IMG/VR virus record: IMGVR_UViG_3300031514_000003
Location: 1 to 31,983 of that record
Source of the DNA: a virus
Direction: 5' to 3' (one strand)
Length of the DNA stretch: 31,983 nucleotides
Under the pieces are notes generated by a model that was not told where the DNA came from, made no database searches, and was given only the letters and a program-made list of their open reading frames with translations. Position 1 is the stretch's first letter. Each line of letters begins with the position of its first letter. This document shows, one piece after another, positions 14,789-22,287 of this stretch. A program made the translations under genes and the position numbers.

Positions 14789-15117
14789 TTTATTTGGCGA
14801 GCCCGTATTCACATCCCGATCCGGCAGTACGGCAGAAAAGGTTTGAGGCCGTCTGTCAGGTGGCAGCCGACTTGATTCGCCAAGGTTATATTGTTTTTTC
14901 TCCGATTGCGCATAGTCATGTAATCGCTCAACATGGGTTGCCAACCAATTGGGAATTTTGGGAGGAACAGGACCGACAGTTTATCGCCGCCTGCGATCAA
15001 GTTTGGGTGTTAATGATAGACGGCTGGGAACAAAGCCGTGGAATTCATGCCGAACTCACTCTCGCAAAACAACTGGGGAAACCTATCCGATTTTTGCCGG
15101 GACCAAAAATTGAATGA
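14785..15117 (+). CDS. DUF1937 protein (nucleoside deoxyribosyltransferase-like fold)
   Basis: 110 aa, matching the DUF1937 pattern almost throughout: MIYLASPYSHPDPAVRQKRFEA at the start, GYIVFSPIAHSHVIAQHG (34-51), FWEEQD and the end GWEQSRGIHAELTLAKQLGKPIRFL. The family is related to nucleoside 2-deoxyribosyltransferases, with the Rossmann-like MIYLASPYS strand and the SRG...E motif near the active site. Whether it is catalytic is not known. The start codon overlaps the previous stop, so it is coupled to the glycosyltransferase. A nucleotide or base-handling role would fit that neighbour. Confidence 0.75.
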   Translation: MIYLASPYSHPDPAVRQKRFEAVCQVAADLIRQGYIVFSPIAHSHVIAQHGLPTNWEFWEEQDRQFIAACDQVWVLMIDGWEQSRGIHAELTLAKQLGKPIRFLPGPKIE

Positions 15118-15134
15118 TATCGTCTCGCGTAAGT

Positions 15135-15178
15135 CAGCATAACACTAGAGCCGCCCTGTGTTCTGCTGGTGGGGGTTT
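15135..15178 (+). terminator. Possible terminator after DUF1937 gene
   Basis: CAGCATAACAC (15135-15145) pairs with GTGTTcTGCTG (15158-15168), with one mismatch, and GGGGGTTTT follows (15171-15178). The four-T run is short, so efficiency is uncertain. It separates the ParB/glycosyltransferase unit from the late promoter. Confidence 0.5.
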
Positions 15179-15198
15179 TATGAAAAAATTTACGAAAA

Positions 15199-15240
15199 TT
15201 CACGAAAATTTTTCAAAATCTGTATATATAGATAGAGGGA
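15199..15240 (+). promoter_or_regulatory. Promoter P4 of late operon
   Basis: TTCACG (15199-15204), 18 bp, TATATA (15223-15228). It carries GAAAATTTTTC (15204-15214) and TGTATATATAGATAGAGGGA (15221-15240), matching the same two elements before the replication operon at 4834-4845 and 4853-4872 with nearly the same spacing. ACGAAAATT occurs twice in a row at 15192-15210. It should drive everything from 15352 rightwards. Confidence 0.65.
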
Positions 15241-15251
15241 TATGGTTTTCT

Positions 15252-15315
15252 GGGCAGCCCCCAACGCTCGTTCATGGAGGAACTGGCGTCTAGCCATGAG
15301 GGCTGGGGGCTGCCC
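15252..15315 (+). promoter_or_regulatory. Structured 5' leader of late transcript
   Basis: GGGCAGCCCCCA (15252-15263) pairs perfectly with TGGGGGCTGCCC (15304-15315). An inner stem joins TCATGG (15272-15277) to CCATGA (15294-15299), with GGAGGAACTGGCGTCTAG exposed between them. It starts about 15-20 nt after the predicted start of P4 and ends 36 bp before the first late gene. It matches no riboswitch class I know. It may protect the late mRNA or be bound by a protein. Confidence 0.6.
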
Positions 15316-15351
15316 TGCCCTCTTTATCCGACCGCGAAGAAAGGACACATA

Positions 15352-15546
15352 ATGGATTTGGAACAGATGGCACAAGAGCTTAAGTTAGCAGTCCAAGACG
15401 CCTGTAAAACAGGGACGCTACGAATCGGTATCAGTTTAGCAATAGCGGAAACGCTATTGGAAATTTTACAAGAGTTAGTTCAAGAATCGACTGAGATTGT
15501 CTATGGTTATGCGTTTGAGAAAGCGAATACTAAATACGGGCCCTAA
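15352..15546 (+). CDS. Small helical protein, paralogue A
   Basis: 64 aa. AAAGGA (15340-15345) lies 7 bp before the ATG at 15352. An in-frame ATG at 15274 would place the start inside the leader hairpin and is rejected. The protein is an acidic helix hairpin: MDLEQMAQELKLAVQDA, then LAIAETLLEILQELVQESTEIVYGYAFEKA. It aligns along nearly its whole length with the next gene's product. It is the first gene of the late unit. The function is unknown; a small regulator or assembly factor is possible. Confidence 0.7.
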   Translation: MDLEQMAQELKLAVQDACKTGTLRIGISLAIAETLLEILQELVQESTEIVYGYAFEKANTKYGP

Positions 15547-15575
15547 AAGAACTCTTTGTCGAGAAAGGTGACAAA

Positions 15576-15764
15576 ATGAATCTTATTGAACGAGCTCGAC
15601 AACTCAAAGCCGTAGTACGCGACGCGATCGAAGACGAAGCGCTAACGCTACAGGATACGTTAGAGGTGATTTGGATTTTAACGAAACTTTTACAGGAGTT
15701 GGCTGGGGAAGCTGAACGGATTGCGTATCGAGAGTGCGTTGAGAAAACCGTCGATACTCAATAG
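15576..15764 (+). CDS. Small helical protein, paralogue B
   Basis: 62 aa. The sequence AAAGGTGAC lies before the ATG at 15576. The pattern M-L---A--LK--V-DA...L-----L-I--L--LLQEL--E-E-I-Y----EK is shared with the 64-aa product just upstream, so the pair is a tandem duplication. Both are acidic and helical with no Cys or membrane segment. A heterodimer is conceivable. The function is unknown. Confidence 0.7.
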   Translation: MNLIERARQLKAVVRDAIEDEALTLQDTLEVIWILTKLLQELAGEAERIAYRECVEKTVDTQ

Positions 15765-15775
15765 GAGTCTTTTTT

Positions 15776-16165
15776 ATGGCGCAAACTATTTGGCAGCGCT
15801 ATTTTCAAAGTCAATATGATGCCGCTATGATCGATCCGGATATGCGAATCGCGCGTCCGGTTTGGATTACCTGTGGAGTCGATCCGCATTGTCGAGCTGG
15901 TTATGCGCTGGAATGGCCGAGTCGTTGCCCACATTGTAAAAAATCACTTATAATTGATGGCGGCAGCCCACTTGAATACGATATCGTATTGGTAATTGCC
16001 GAAGAGCGTTTGCCGGTGATACCGTGTCCATATTGTAAAAGAGATATTCCAACACAGCGCGCAACACAGGATAGCGTGGAGCGCTGGAACGATTGGCAAT
16101 TCACTCAAATTTGGGTCGCGTATTCGGATGGCGATAGGCTTCGAGTCACGAAATGGGACGTGTAG
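15776..16165 (+). CDS. Zinc-ribbon-like hypothetical protein
   Basis: 129 aa. AGGAG precedes the ATG at 15776. Cys residues occur as CGVDPHC (33-39), CPHC (51-54) and CPYC (84-87). The two CPxC knuckles 33 residues apart suggest at least one zinc ribbon. The C-terminal half (95-129) is Trp-rich and basic/acidic alternating. Similar Lar/Com-type phage zinc proteins exist, but I cannot assign it to one. It lies between the two small paralogues and the protease gene, in the late operon. A nucleic-acid-binding or regulatory role is only a guess. Confidence 0.65.
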   Translation: MAQTIWQRYFQSQYDAAMIDPDMRIARPVWITCGVDPHCRAGYALEWPSRCPHCKKSLIIDGGSPLEYDIVLVIAEERLPVIPCPYCKRDIPTQRATQDSVERWNDWQFTQIWVAYSDGDRLRVTKWDV

Positions 16166-16190
16166 CGTTCTTTCACGGAAAGGCTAAATC

Positions 16191-17495
16191 ATGAAACACC
16201 AAATCAGTTATTGGCTTACCGGTCTTGGGATTTTGTTAGCGTTTAGTTTAGAGCGTTTCGTTGTTGCCCAGTGTGATAGTGGGGGGTGCCGTGCGCCCAT
16301 ACAAACGCCCAGTATCCAAGGCATGAATACTATACCGCCCAGTCTGGCGGTATGCCGAATTGAAGTGGGAACCGGCCCAGTGAAATCGATCGGTACTGGC
16401 ATGGCCGTTTCGAGTAATGGCCAACAGACTGCAATCTTAACAGCGCGTCATGTGGCGGGGCGAGTTGGTTTGCCGGCTGCAGCGATGTTTCCAGACGGGA
16501 CACGATTGGAAGGACGGACGTCCGTGTTGTGTCATGAAGCAGACGTTGCGATTATCGTAGCCGAAGGCCGTGCGCCACAATTAATTTTGATTGCATCCGA
16601 AACCCCGGCTATGGGTACACTAGTCGCGTATGGAGGATTTGATGGTGGCCGAGGCTGGCAACACCGAATGGGGCGATTGGTCCGGCAAACACTGACTGGT
16701 GATTGGGTGATTACCGGTCCTGCGCGGGGAGGGGATAGCGGTGGACCGGTGTGGACGGCCGCTGGTTTGGTCGGCGTGATTTGGGGTACCGACGGACAGG
16801 AAACGTTGTGTACAAGTTTACCGCAACTGGTGAATTTTTTTGAATCGAAACGCTATATTTTTCCATGGAACGCATGGTTGGAGGACCGGAAGGACGCTCG
16901 ACAACACGGGCAGATATCACCTCCACAGCCAATGCCTCATACTCCGCTTCCTCCAAGCCAGCCGTCTGGACCGAATCCGCCAGTCGTGTTTCCACAACCC
17001 TCTATGGTGCTTCCGGTAGAGTTCGTACAGCGACTCGCTGTTCTCGAATCGAAACTAGCGGCGTTGGAAGTAAAAATTGGCCAATTGGAGGGCACGGTTA
17101 CCGGCTTGGCAACACAGAGCGGCTCGGCGGCAGAAAAAGCCGCCGGTGCCGCTAATCTCGCAGAAGAAGCCAAACGCCACGTTGAGGCAGTAGGCATCAC
17201 GCTGTTAGGACAAGTGAAAAATTATATCCTTGGTTTACTCCCGATTGGTTGGGGAGTACCGATTGTTGTTGTAGTATTTGTTGCTGCTTTTCTTATTTGG
17301 CGAGATGTTCACAACCGAAAGAAAACCGGTGATCCGCTAGAAATCGAAAAACTGTTCCAGCGTTTAGCAGCTAAAACGCCAACACCTATTGACGACTGGT
17401 TGGTCGATAAACTTAGTAAAGCCTTGGACCTGGTCCTACCACGGCCAGCGTCTAGGGAATCTAGCACGTCTGGGAAGAAAGGAAAATCGGTATGA
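16191..17495 (+). CDS. Secreted, membrane-anchored trypsin-like serine protease
   Basis: 434 aa. Residues 1-26 are a signal peptide (hydrophobic YWLTGLGILLAFSL, possible cleavage after VVA26). Residues about 50-220 form a chymotrypsin-fold protease with the full triad: TARHV (H87), EADVAI (D118) and GDSGGP (S183). A Pro-rich linker (242-272), an Ala-rich coiled coil (276-335) and one transmembrane helix (about 354-370) follow, then a basic cytoplasmic tail (371-434). This puts the protease outside the inner membrane. The stop overlaps the next start (ATGA at 17492), tying it to a holin-like protein. It may act in lysis, entry or superinfection exclusion. Confidence 0.85.
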   Translation: MKHQISYWLTGLGILLAFSLERFVVAQCDSGGCRAPIQTPSIQGMNTIPPSLAVCRIEVGTGPVKSIGTGMAVSSNGQQTAILTARHVAGRVGLPAAAMFPDGTRLEGRTSVLCHEADVAIIVAEGRAPQLILIASETPAMGTLVAYGGFDGGRGWQHRMGRLVRQTLTGDWVITGPARGGDSGGPVWTAAGLVGVIWGTDGQETLCTSLPQLVNFFESKRYIFPWNAWLEDRKDARQHGQISPPQPMPHTPLPPSQPSGPNPPVVFPQPSMVLPVEFVQRLAVLESKLAALEVKIGQLEGTVTGLATQSGSAAEKAAGAANLAEEAKRHVEAVGITLLGQVKNYILGLLPIGWGVPIVVVVFVAAFLIWRDVHNRKKTGDPLEIEKLFQRLAAKTPTPIDDWLVDKLSKALDLVLPRPASRESSTSGKKGKSV

Positions 17496-17785
17496 CGCCG
17501 ACGAGGGAATGTGAGCGCGATGTACCACGGCCAGGCTGTCTCGAACAGTTTCAACAGCTGGATACTCGGTTAGCGGATATTCAGATCGGGATTGCGGAAA
17601 TCCGTGCGATTTATACCGAATACCAGCGTCGCTTGGAGCGTTTGGAGCGCACGTTATATGGAAATGGTTTGACGGGATTGTGCACAAAAGTTTCAGCTAT
17701 TCTATGGGTTGTGAGCGGTGTGGCGGGGTTTACGGTATTGTTGGCGGCACAGACGATTGCCGCTATGTTTGGGGCGAGGGGGTGA
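17492..17785 (+). CDS. Holin-like small membrane protein (coiled coil plus TM)
   Basis: 97 aa. The N-terminal part (about 17-55) is a coiled coil (LEQFQQLDTRLADIQIGIAEI...RRLERLERTLYGNG). Residues about 67-93 form one hydrophobic transmembrane segment, with a short GARG tail. This plan resembles XhlA-type hemolysin/holin accessory proteins. ATGA overlap with the protease gene makes co-translation near certain. The pairing suggests a membrane complex. There is no experimental class I can assign with certainty. Confidence 0.6.
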   Translation: MTPTRECERDVPRPGCLEQFQQLDTRLADIQIGIAEIRAIYTEYQRRLERLERTLYGNGLTGLCTKVSAILWVVSGVAGFTVLLAAQTIAAMFGARG

Positions 17786-17816
17786 ACACCGGGACGCGAT
17801 TGTAAGGATTAGGCGG

Positions 17817-18182
17817 ATGGTGAAGAAACGGACAGCGCGCCCCCCGAACGTGGGGAGGGGGGTCGAAAAAATCCGTCCGACGACCGTAAACCACGTGCGT
17901 ACCCCAGGCGCGCGAAACGGTGTGTCAGGGGCCCCCCAGGCAGGATTAGAGCAATTGGCTGAAGGTCTGTTAGCGGTTTTGTTCGATGAGTTCGAGAAAT
18001 TGAAACAGGAGTCTTTTACTATCGTCGATAAAGGTCGCGTCCGCGCCAATCCCCGTATTAGGGGATTCGTGCAGCTCTTTACAGCCTTACGGCCATACGC
18101 GAAGCTTTTGAGTAAACGGGGCGAGGAATTGGTGGGGATTTTAGACGCAGCGGTTGCGCGATGGAGCGAACAAAGCGGATAA
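17817..18182 (+). CDS. Possible terminase small subunit
   Basis: 121 aa from the ATG at 17817, which AAGGA (17804-17808) precedes by 8 bp; the open frame extends upstream to 17718 but that part lies in the previous gene. The N-terminus is very basic (VKKRTARPPNVGRG), followed by two helices (residues about 42-62 and 76-118). Position directly before HNH and large-terminase genes, the basic N-terminus and the small helical body fit a P27-like small terminase subunit that recognises packaging DNA. No motif proves it. It overlaps the HNH gene by 22 bp. Confidence 0.45.
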   Translation: MVKKRTARPPNVGRGVEKIRPTTVNHVRTPGARNGVSGAPQAGLEQLAEGLLAVLFDEFEKLKQESFTIVDKGRVRANPRIRGFVQLFTALRPYAKLLSKRGEELVGILDAAVARWSEQSG

Positions 18183-18481
18183 CCGTATGCGCTCGGTGTC
18201 GGGGGTTGCGGAAGGTAGGGGAATCCTGTCCGTGTTACCGGCGTCCACGTTCCTATTCGCAGCGCCCTCTGGCCTCTGAAAGAGGATATGACGGGGCGTG
18301 GAGACGGCTTCGGAATCAGTTTTTGAAAACATACCCTTGGTGTATGGTATGCGGGGCGAAAGCACAGATTGTGCATCACCGGAAACCAGTCGAAGGGCGG
18401 CTGGATTTGGAGCGGTTGAGTTGGGAAAACCTGCAGTCATTATGCCGCCGATGTCATGCGCGAATACATACGGACCGTTGA
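18161..18481 (+). CDS. HNH endonuclease (packaging-associated)
   Basis: 106 aa. Zinc knuckles CARC (10-13) and CMVC plus CRRC frame the HNH core: HHRKP (His-His pair near 71-72), NLQSLCRRCHARIH at the end. This is the HNH family found next to terminases in HK97-like phages, where it is needed for specific packaging cleavage. The N-terminal third carries an extra CPCY segment. It overlaps the upstream gene by 22 bp and the large-terminase gene by 26 bp. Confidence 0.85.
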   Translation: MERTKRITVCARCRGLRKVGESCPCYRRPRSYSQRPLASERGYDGAWRRLRNQFLKTYPWCMVCGAKAQIVHHRKPVEGRLDLERLSWENLQSLCRRCHARIHTDR

Positions 18482-20090
18482 CCGTTGGGCCAAGCAGGTA
18501 GTGGAAGGGCGGGTTCTTACCTGCCGGCCCGTGCAGCTAGCGTGTCAGCGACACTTAACGTTATGGAATCGACAGGATATTGACCGTAGATTAGATGAAG
18601 TCCAGCGAGCGTTTGGTTTTATTGAGGCGTTAAGACATTCAGTGGGGTTGCATGCCGGGCGTCGATTTCAATTGGCGCTATGGCAACAAATGATTGTGGC
18701 CGATTTATTCGGTCTGTATCAAGATGGCAAGCGGTTGTTCCGGCGGGCGTTTATTTCATTGCCTCGGAAAAATGGGAAAACGACATTTGCGTCAGCTATC
18801 GCATTGAAATTGTTAGTCGCGGATAGTGAACTTGGTCCACAGGTGCTGTTGGCCGGCGCATCACGGGAACAAGCCAGAATTGCGCTTCAGTCGGCTAAAA
18901 ACATGATTCTGGCTACAGAAGTGCTTCGAGATCGCTTAGCGATTAAGCGTACTAGTATCGAATGCGAGGCAAATGGCGGATTGATTTTGGCACTATCAGG
19001 AGAAGACCGTTACGCATTTGGTTATCATGCTTCCGGTGCGGTCGTTGATGAGCTTCATGCTCATCATGACCGCTCCCTTTGGGATGTAGTGGACACATCG
19101 ACCGTTGGGCGCGTGCAGCCTTTGGTGTTAGTTATTTCAACTGCCGGAGAGGATGTCGGCCAGATTTATCAGCAGTTGCGGGCTTACTCGGAAGACGTGT
19201 TGGTAGGCGAAAAAGAGGACGACCGCTGGTATGCTTTTATTGCGGCGGCTGATTCGGGCGATTCATGGGATATGCCAACAACTTGGGCAAAAGCGAATCC
19301 GAATTTAGGGTTAACAGTACAAGAGGAGGAATTGGCAGCTATTGCTAGGCGTGCGGCTGGAAGTCCGTTGGCGCAATTAACGTTTCGGCGGCTTCATTTG
19401 AATGAAATGCTTGGTGATTGCGGCCAATGGATACCACTGGAAGTGTGGCGTGAACAGGCGTTACAGCAACCGCCTGTTCCTCCAAGCAGTGAAGCAACCA
19501 TTGGTTTGGATTTAGCCAGTCACGTGGATTTAGCGGCTGCCGTCGAGGCGCGCCGATGTGGTGATGGATATTGGATAACTTATCATGCATGGGCCAGTGG
19601 GCGGGCGATGCGTGAAAGCGTGGCGGCTAGACAGCTTCAGCGCGCTCACGCCTTGGGGATGTTGGAGGCCTCGATGGCCGACACTATTGATTTTTCGTCC
19701 ATTCGTGCTTGGCTTCGCTTGGCCAGAGAGCGTGGCGCTCGGTGGCTTGTGGCGGATCCAGCCGGCGCTATGCATTTATTGGCTGAGGTTGTGGCCGATG
19801 GTTGGCCGCAAGAACAGGTGATCGAGTATCCACAATCAGCTGCTTATATGGACCCTTTGATTCGGCGGGTCCAAACGCTGGCTATGGAGAAAAAGCTTTG
19901 GCATCAAGCTTCGCCGTTATGGGATTTATGCCTTGGAAACGTTCGAGTAAGGCAGGACGCGAGGGGCAGGGCGTATTTCCATAAGGGACGGAGCGAGGGG
20001 CCTATTGATTTGGCTGTCGCCTTGACATTAGCGGTCGGTTGGGAACCGCCCGTGGAATCGGCTGTGAAACCCTGGGTCGAGGTGTTGTGA
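18456..20090 (+). CDS. terL: Terminase large subunit
   Basis: 544 aa, Terminase_1 (HK97/phiC31-like) type. Walker A LPRKNGKTT (102-110), Walker B GAVVDELHAH with D198/E199, a coupling motif VISTAG (227-232) and an RNase H-like nuclease part beginning TIGLDLASHVDLAAAVEARR (about 347-366) with a second acidic motif WLVADPAGAM (about 430). It pumps DNA into the prohead and cuts the concatemer. The start fits the typical YIRTVDRWAKQVVEGRV N-terminus. The HNH gene just upstream suggests cos-type packaging. Confidence 0.92.
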   Translation: MREYIRTVDRWAKQVVEGRVLTCRPVQLACQRHLTLWNRQDIDRRLDEVQRAFGFIEALRHSVGLHAGRRFQLALWQQMIVADLFGLYQDGKRLFRRAFISLPRKNGKTTFASAIALKLLVADSELGPQVLLAGASREQARIALQSAKNMILATEVLRDRLAIKRTSIECEANGGLILALSGEDRYAFGYHASGAVVDELHAHHDRSLWDVVDTSTVGRVQPLVLVISTAGEDVGQIYQQLRAYSEDVLVGEKEDDRWYAFIAAADSGDSWDMPTTWAKANPNLGLTVQEEELAAIARRAAGSPLAQLTFRRLHLNEMLGDCGQWIPLEVWREQALQQPPVPPSSEATIGLDLASHVDLAAAVEARRCGDGYWITYHAWASGRAMRESVAARQLQRAHALGMLEASMADTIDFSSIRAWLRLARERGARWLVADPAGAMHLLAEVVADGWPQEQVIEYPQSAAYMDPLIRRVQTLAMEKKLWHQASPLWDLCLGNVRVRQDARGRAYFHKGRSEGPIDLAVALTLAVGWEPPVESAVKPWVEVL

Positions 20091-20092
20091 AT

Positions 20093-21271
20093 ATGTGGAC
20101 TTGGGTACAGAAATTGATAGAGCGTATCCACGCGCAATTTATTGGAGGGCGGCAGCGGACTCGATTCGACGTGTTGATACAAGGGCTTGGAGATACGATT
20201 ACCAGTCCGGACGCGGCGCTTCAGATACCAGCGGTCTGGCGAGCGGTATATTTGATTGCGTCGAGTGTGGCACAGATTCCACTACATTTGTATCGGCAGG
20301 GCGAATCACGCGAGAGGGTGGATCGTTCACCATATTTAAGTGTCCTACAGGCGCCCTCTCCAGGGATTACGCAATATACGTTTCGTAGAACTTTAACGGC
20401 GCATGCAGTTTTAACCGGAAATGGTTACGCGTGGGTTCGTTGGCGGCAGGCTGCCCCAACACAACTGGTAATTTTAGATCCAGTTAGTACTGCGGCACAA
20501 GAGCAAAATGGGAAATTGTTCTGGAAAACACAATTGGAAAATAAACAGGTTCTGATTCCTGACGATGAAATTCTGCATGTGGTAGGGTTGTCGTGGGATG
20601 GCTTATCGGGCATATCCTGCGTGGAGAAGTTTGGTGCAGCGTTTCATTTGGCGCAGTGTCTTTTAGATCACGCACGCGGATTTTTCCAGCGGGGCACAAT
20701 GCTGAGCGGCTGGCTTAAAGTGGCGCGGCCACTGTCGGTGGAGGAGAGGACTGAATTGCAGAAAGCGTTCCGCGACGCTTTTGCTGGCGCTCAGCAATCA
20801 TGGCAGGTGCCGGTTCTGGGTGGGGGCGTCGAGTGGGAATCGGCGACCGTCGACCCGGACAAGGCGCAATTGCCTGAGTTACACCTTTCGACTATCCGTG
20901 ATATTGCTGCCGTGTTTGGTTTGCCTCCACACAAACTGGGCGATCCAACACGAACAAGTTACGCTAGTTTAGAGCAGGAAAATCTCGATTACTTGATGTT
21001 CAGTTTAGAGAGTTGGCTAGCTGCGTGGGAAGCAGAATTGAATATTAAATTCGCTCCACCCGGCTGTTATTGGGAACATAATCGAAACGCCTTAGTGCGG
21101 AGCGTGTATACGGACCGGGTGAACGGATATTCTCGAATGATTGGTATGGGAGTCTTGAGTCCCAACGAAGTTCGCCGAATGGAAAACTTACCAATTCGAC
21201 CTGGAGGGGATCGGTATTATGTCCCAGCAAATTGGGTTGCTCAAAACGCCGGAGAATCCAATCCGTCTTAG
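20093..21271 (+). CDS. Portal protein (HK97 family)
   Basis: 392 aa from the ATG at 20093, 3 bp after the terminase stop, with GAGGTG at 20079-20084; the frame is open to 20039 but that lies in the terminase. Typical portal features are PAVWRAVYLIASSVAQIPLHLYR, a GNGYAWVRWR strand, GLSGISCVEKFG, then VFGLPPHKLGDPTRTSYASLEQENLDYLMFSLESWLAAWEAELN (about 277-320) and the C-terminal SPNEVRRMENLP. It forms the ring at the capsid vertex through which DNA passes. It overlaps the head protease gene by 53 bp. Confidence 0.9.
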   Translation: MWTWVQKLIERIHAQFIGGRQRTRFDVLIQGLGDTITSPDAALQIPAVWRAVYLIASSVAQIPLHLYRQGESRERVDRSPYLSVLQAPSPGITQYTFRRTLTAHAVLTGNGYAWVRWRQAAPTQLVILDPVSTAAQEQNGKLFWKTQLENKQVLIPDDEILHVVGLSWDGLSGISCVEKFGAAFHLAQCLLDHARGFFQRGTMLSGWLKVARPLSVEERTELQKAFRDAFAGAQQSWQVPVLGGGVEWESATVDPDKAQLPELHLSTIRDIAAVFGLPPHKLGDPTRTSYASLEQENLDYLMFSLESWLAAWEAELNIKFAPPGCYWEHNRNALVRSVYTDRVNGYSRMIGMGVLSPNEVRRMENLPIRPGGDRYYVPANWVAQNAGESNPS

Positions 21272-22262
21272 TCGCCGCCCGATGGCGATGAATGCGATTT
21301 GGGACGAGGCGGACAAAACGCTCTGGTTATATGATGATTATATGCAATTAGGTGCACTCCAGGAGGTGGTGGCGGCCTTATCGCAATTGGGGGCAGGGGA
21401 TACGCTGCGAGTCCGGATTAATAGTTATGGAGGAGATGCGTTTGCGGGGTTGACGCTGGCGAATATATTGCAGACATTGCCAGCGCAGGTAATAACTCAA
21501 GTGGATGGGATCGCAGGCAGTTCGGCCGCCTTGGTGGCATTGAGCGGGCGCAGGCTTCGTATGGGCGAGCACGCTATGCTGTTTATCCATCGGGCGTGGA
21601 CTAATGTTACTGGAGCCAATGCTCTGCAATTACAAGCCCTCGCTAAAGAATTGGAAAAGATTGATGCAGAAATTGTTTCGATTATTCAGCGAAAAGCTGG
21701 CGTGTCGGAGGAAGTCGCGTATCAGTGGTTAGATGGGCAGGCGGACGGCACCTTGTTTTCTGCGAAAGAAGCACTAGCCCTAGGATTGGCAGATGAGGTG
21801 ATTGTGGTTTCGGAGGGACTGCGAGACTATTGGCATGTAATTCAGCATGCGTTTTCACCGGCGGATTATATCCCGGATAATCCGCCGGGTGGAGAGGGCG
21901 AAGGCGTGGAGGGCGAGTGGGAGCGGCCTCGCCTGGAGGATTTCTCGGAGAAAGCTTGGGATGAGCTTACAATTGAGCAGCGGCAGGAAATTGCTAAATA
22001 TTTTGGTTTTGCGCAGTCTTTGGATACGTTTGGTGATTTGAAGCTACCACATCATTTTCCGCCAAATCATCCGAAGCAAGGCAAGGCGTCTCTCTCTGGA
22101 GTACGAAACGCCTTGGCTCGGCTGCCCCTTACGGAAGGTTTAAGCGAGGCGGATCAAGAGAGGGTGCGCCGCCATTTAAGAGCGCACTTGCCAGAACCCG
22201 AAGATATTTATAGAGAAGTATTAGCCAGTGCGTTGCTGGCTTTTATGTCTACGGTTCGGTAG
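21219..22262 (+). CDS. ClpP-like head maturation protease with C-terminal extra domain
   Basis: 347 aa. GGAGGGG (21203-21209) precedes the ATG. Residues 20-200 are a ClpP/S14 fold with NSYGGDAFAG (68-77), nucleophile S101 in DGIAGSSAAL, H124 in LFIHRAW and probable D176. Residues about 215-235 are an acidic Gly/Glu linker. Residues 236-347 form a helical domain including DLKLPHH and GVRNALARLPL...RRHLRAHLPE, a segment seen in other phage head proteins (DUF6582-like). The latter may be a delivery or scaffold domain. There is no separate scaffold gene, so this domain or the capsid N-terminus may scaffold the prohead. Confidence 0.85.
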   Translation: MSQQIGLLKTPENPIRLSRRPMAMNAIWDEADKTLWLYDDYMQLGALQEVVAALSQLGAGDTLRVRINSYGGDAFAGLTLANILQTLPAQVITQVDGIAGSSAALVALSGRRLRMGEHAMLFIHRAWTNVTGANALQLQALAKELEKIDAEIVSIIQRKAGVSEEVAYQWLDGQADGTLFSAKEALALGLADEVIVVSEGLRDYWHVIQHAFSPADYIPDNPPGGEGEGVEGEWERPRLEDFSEKAWDELTIEQRQEIAKYFGFAQSLDTFGDLKLPHHFPPNHPKQGKASLSGVRNALARLPLTEGLSEADQERVRRHLRAHLPEPEDIYREVLASALLAFMSTVR

Positions 22263-22287
22263 TGTTTAGATGAGCAAGGAGGCATGT

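Noticed and set aside
17702-18379. 225-codon frame on the - strand
   Set aside because: It mirrors the holin-like, small-terminase-like and HNH genes on the + strand, which are coherent in family and order.
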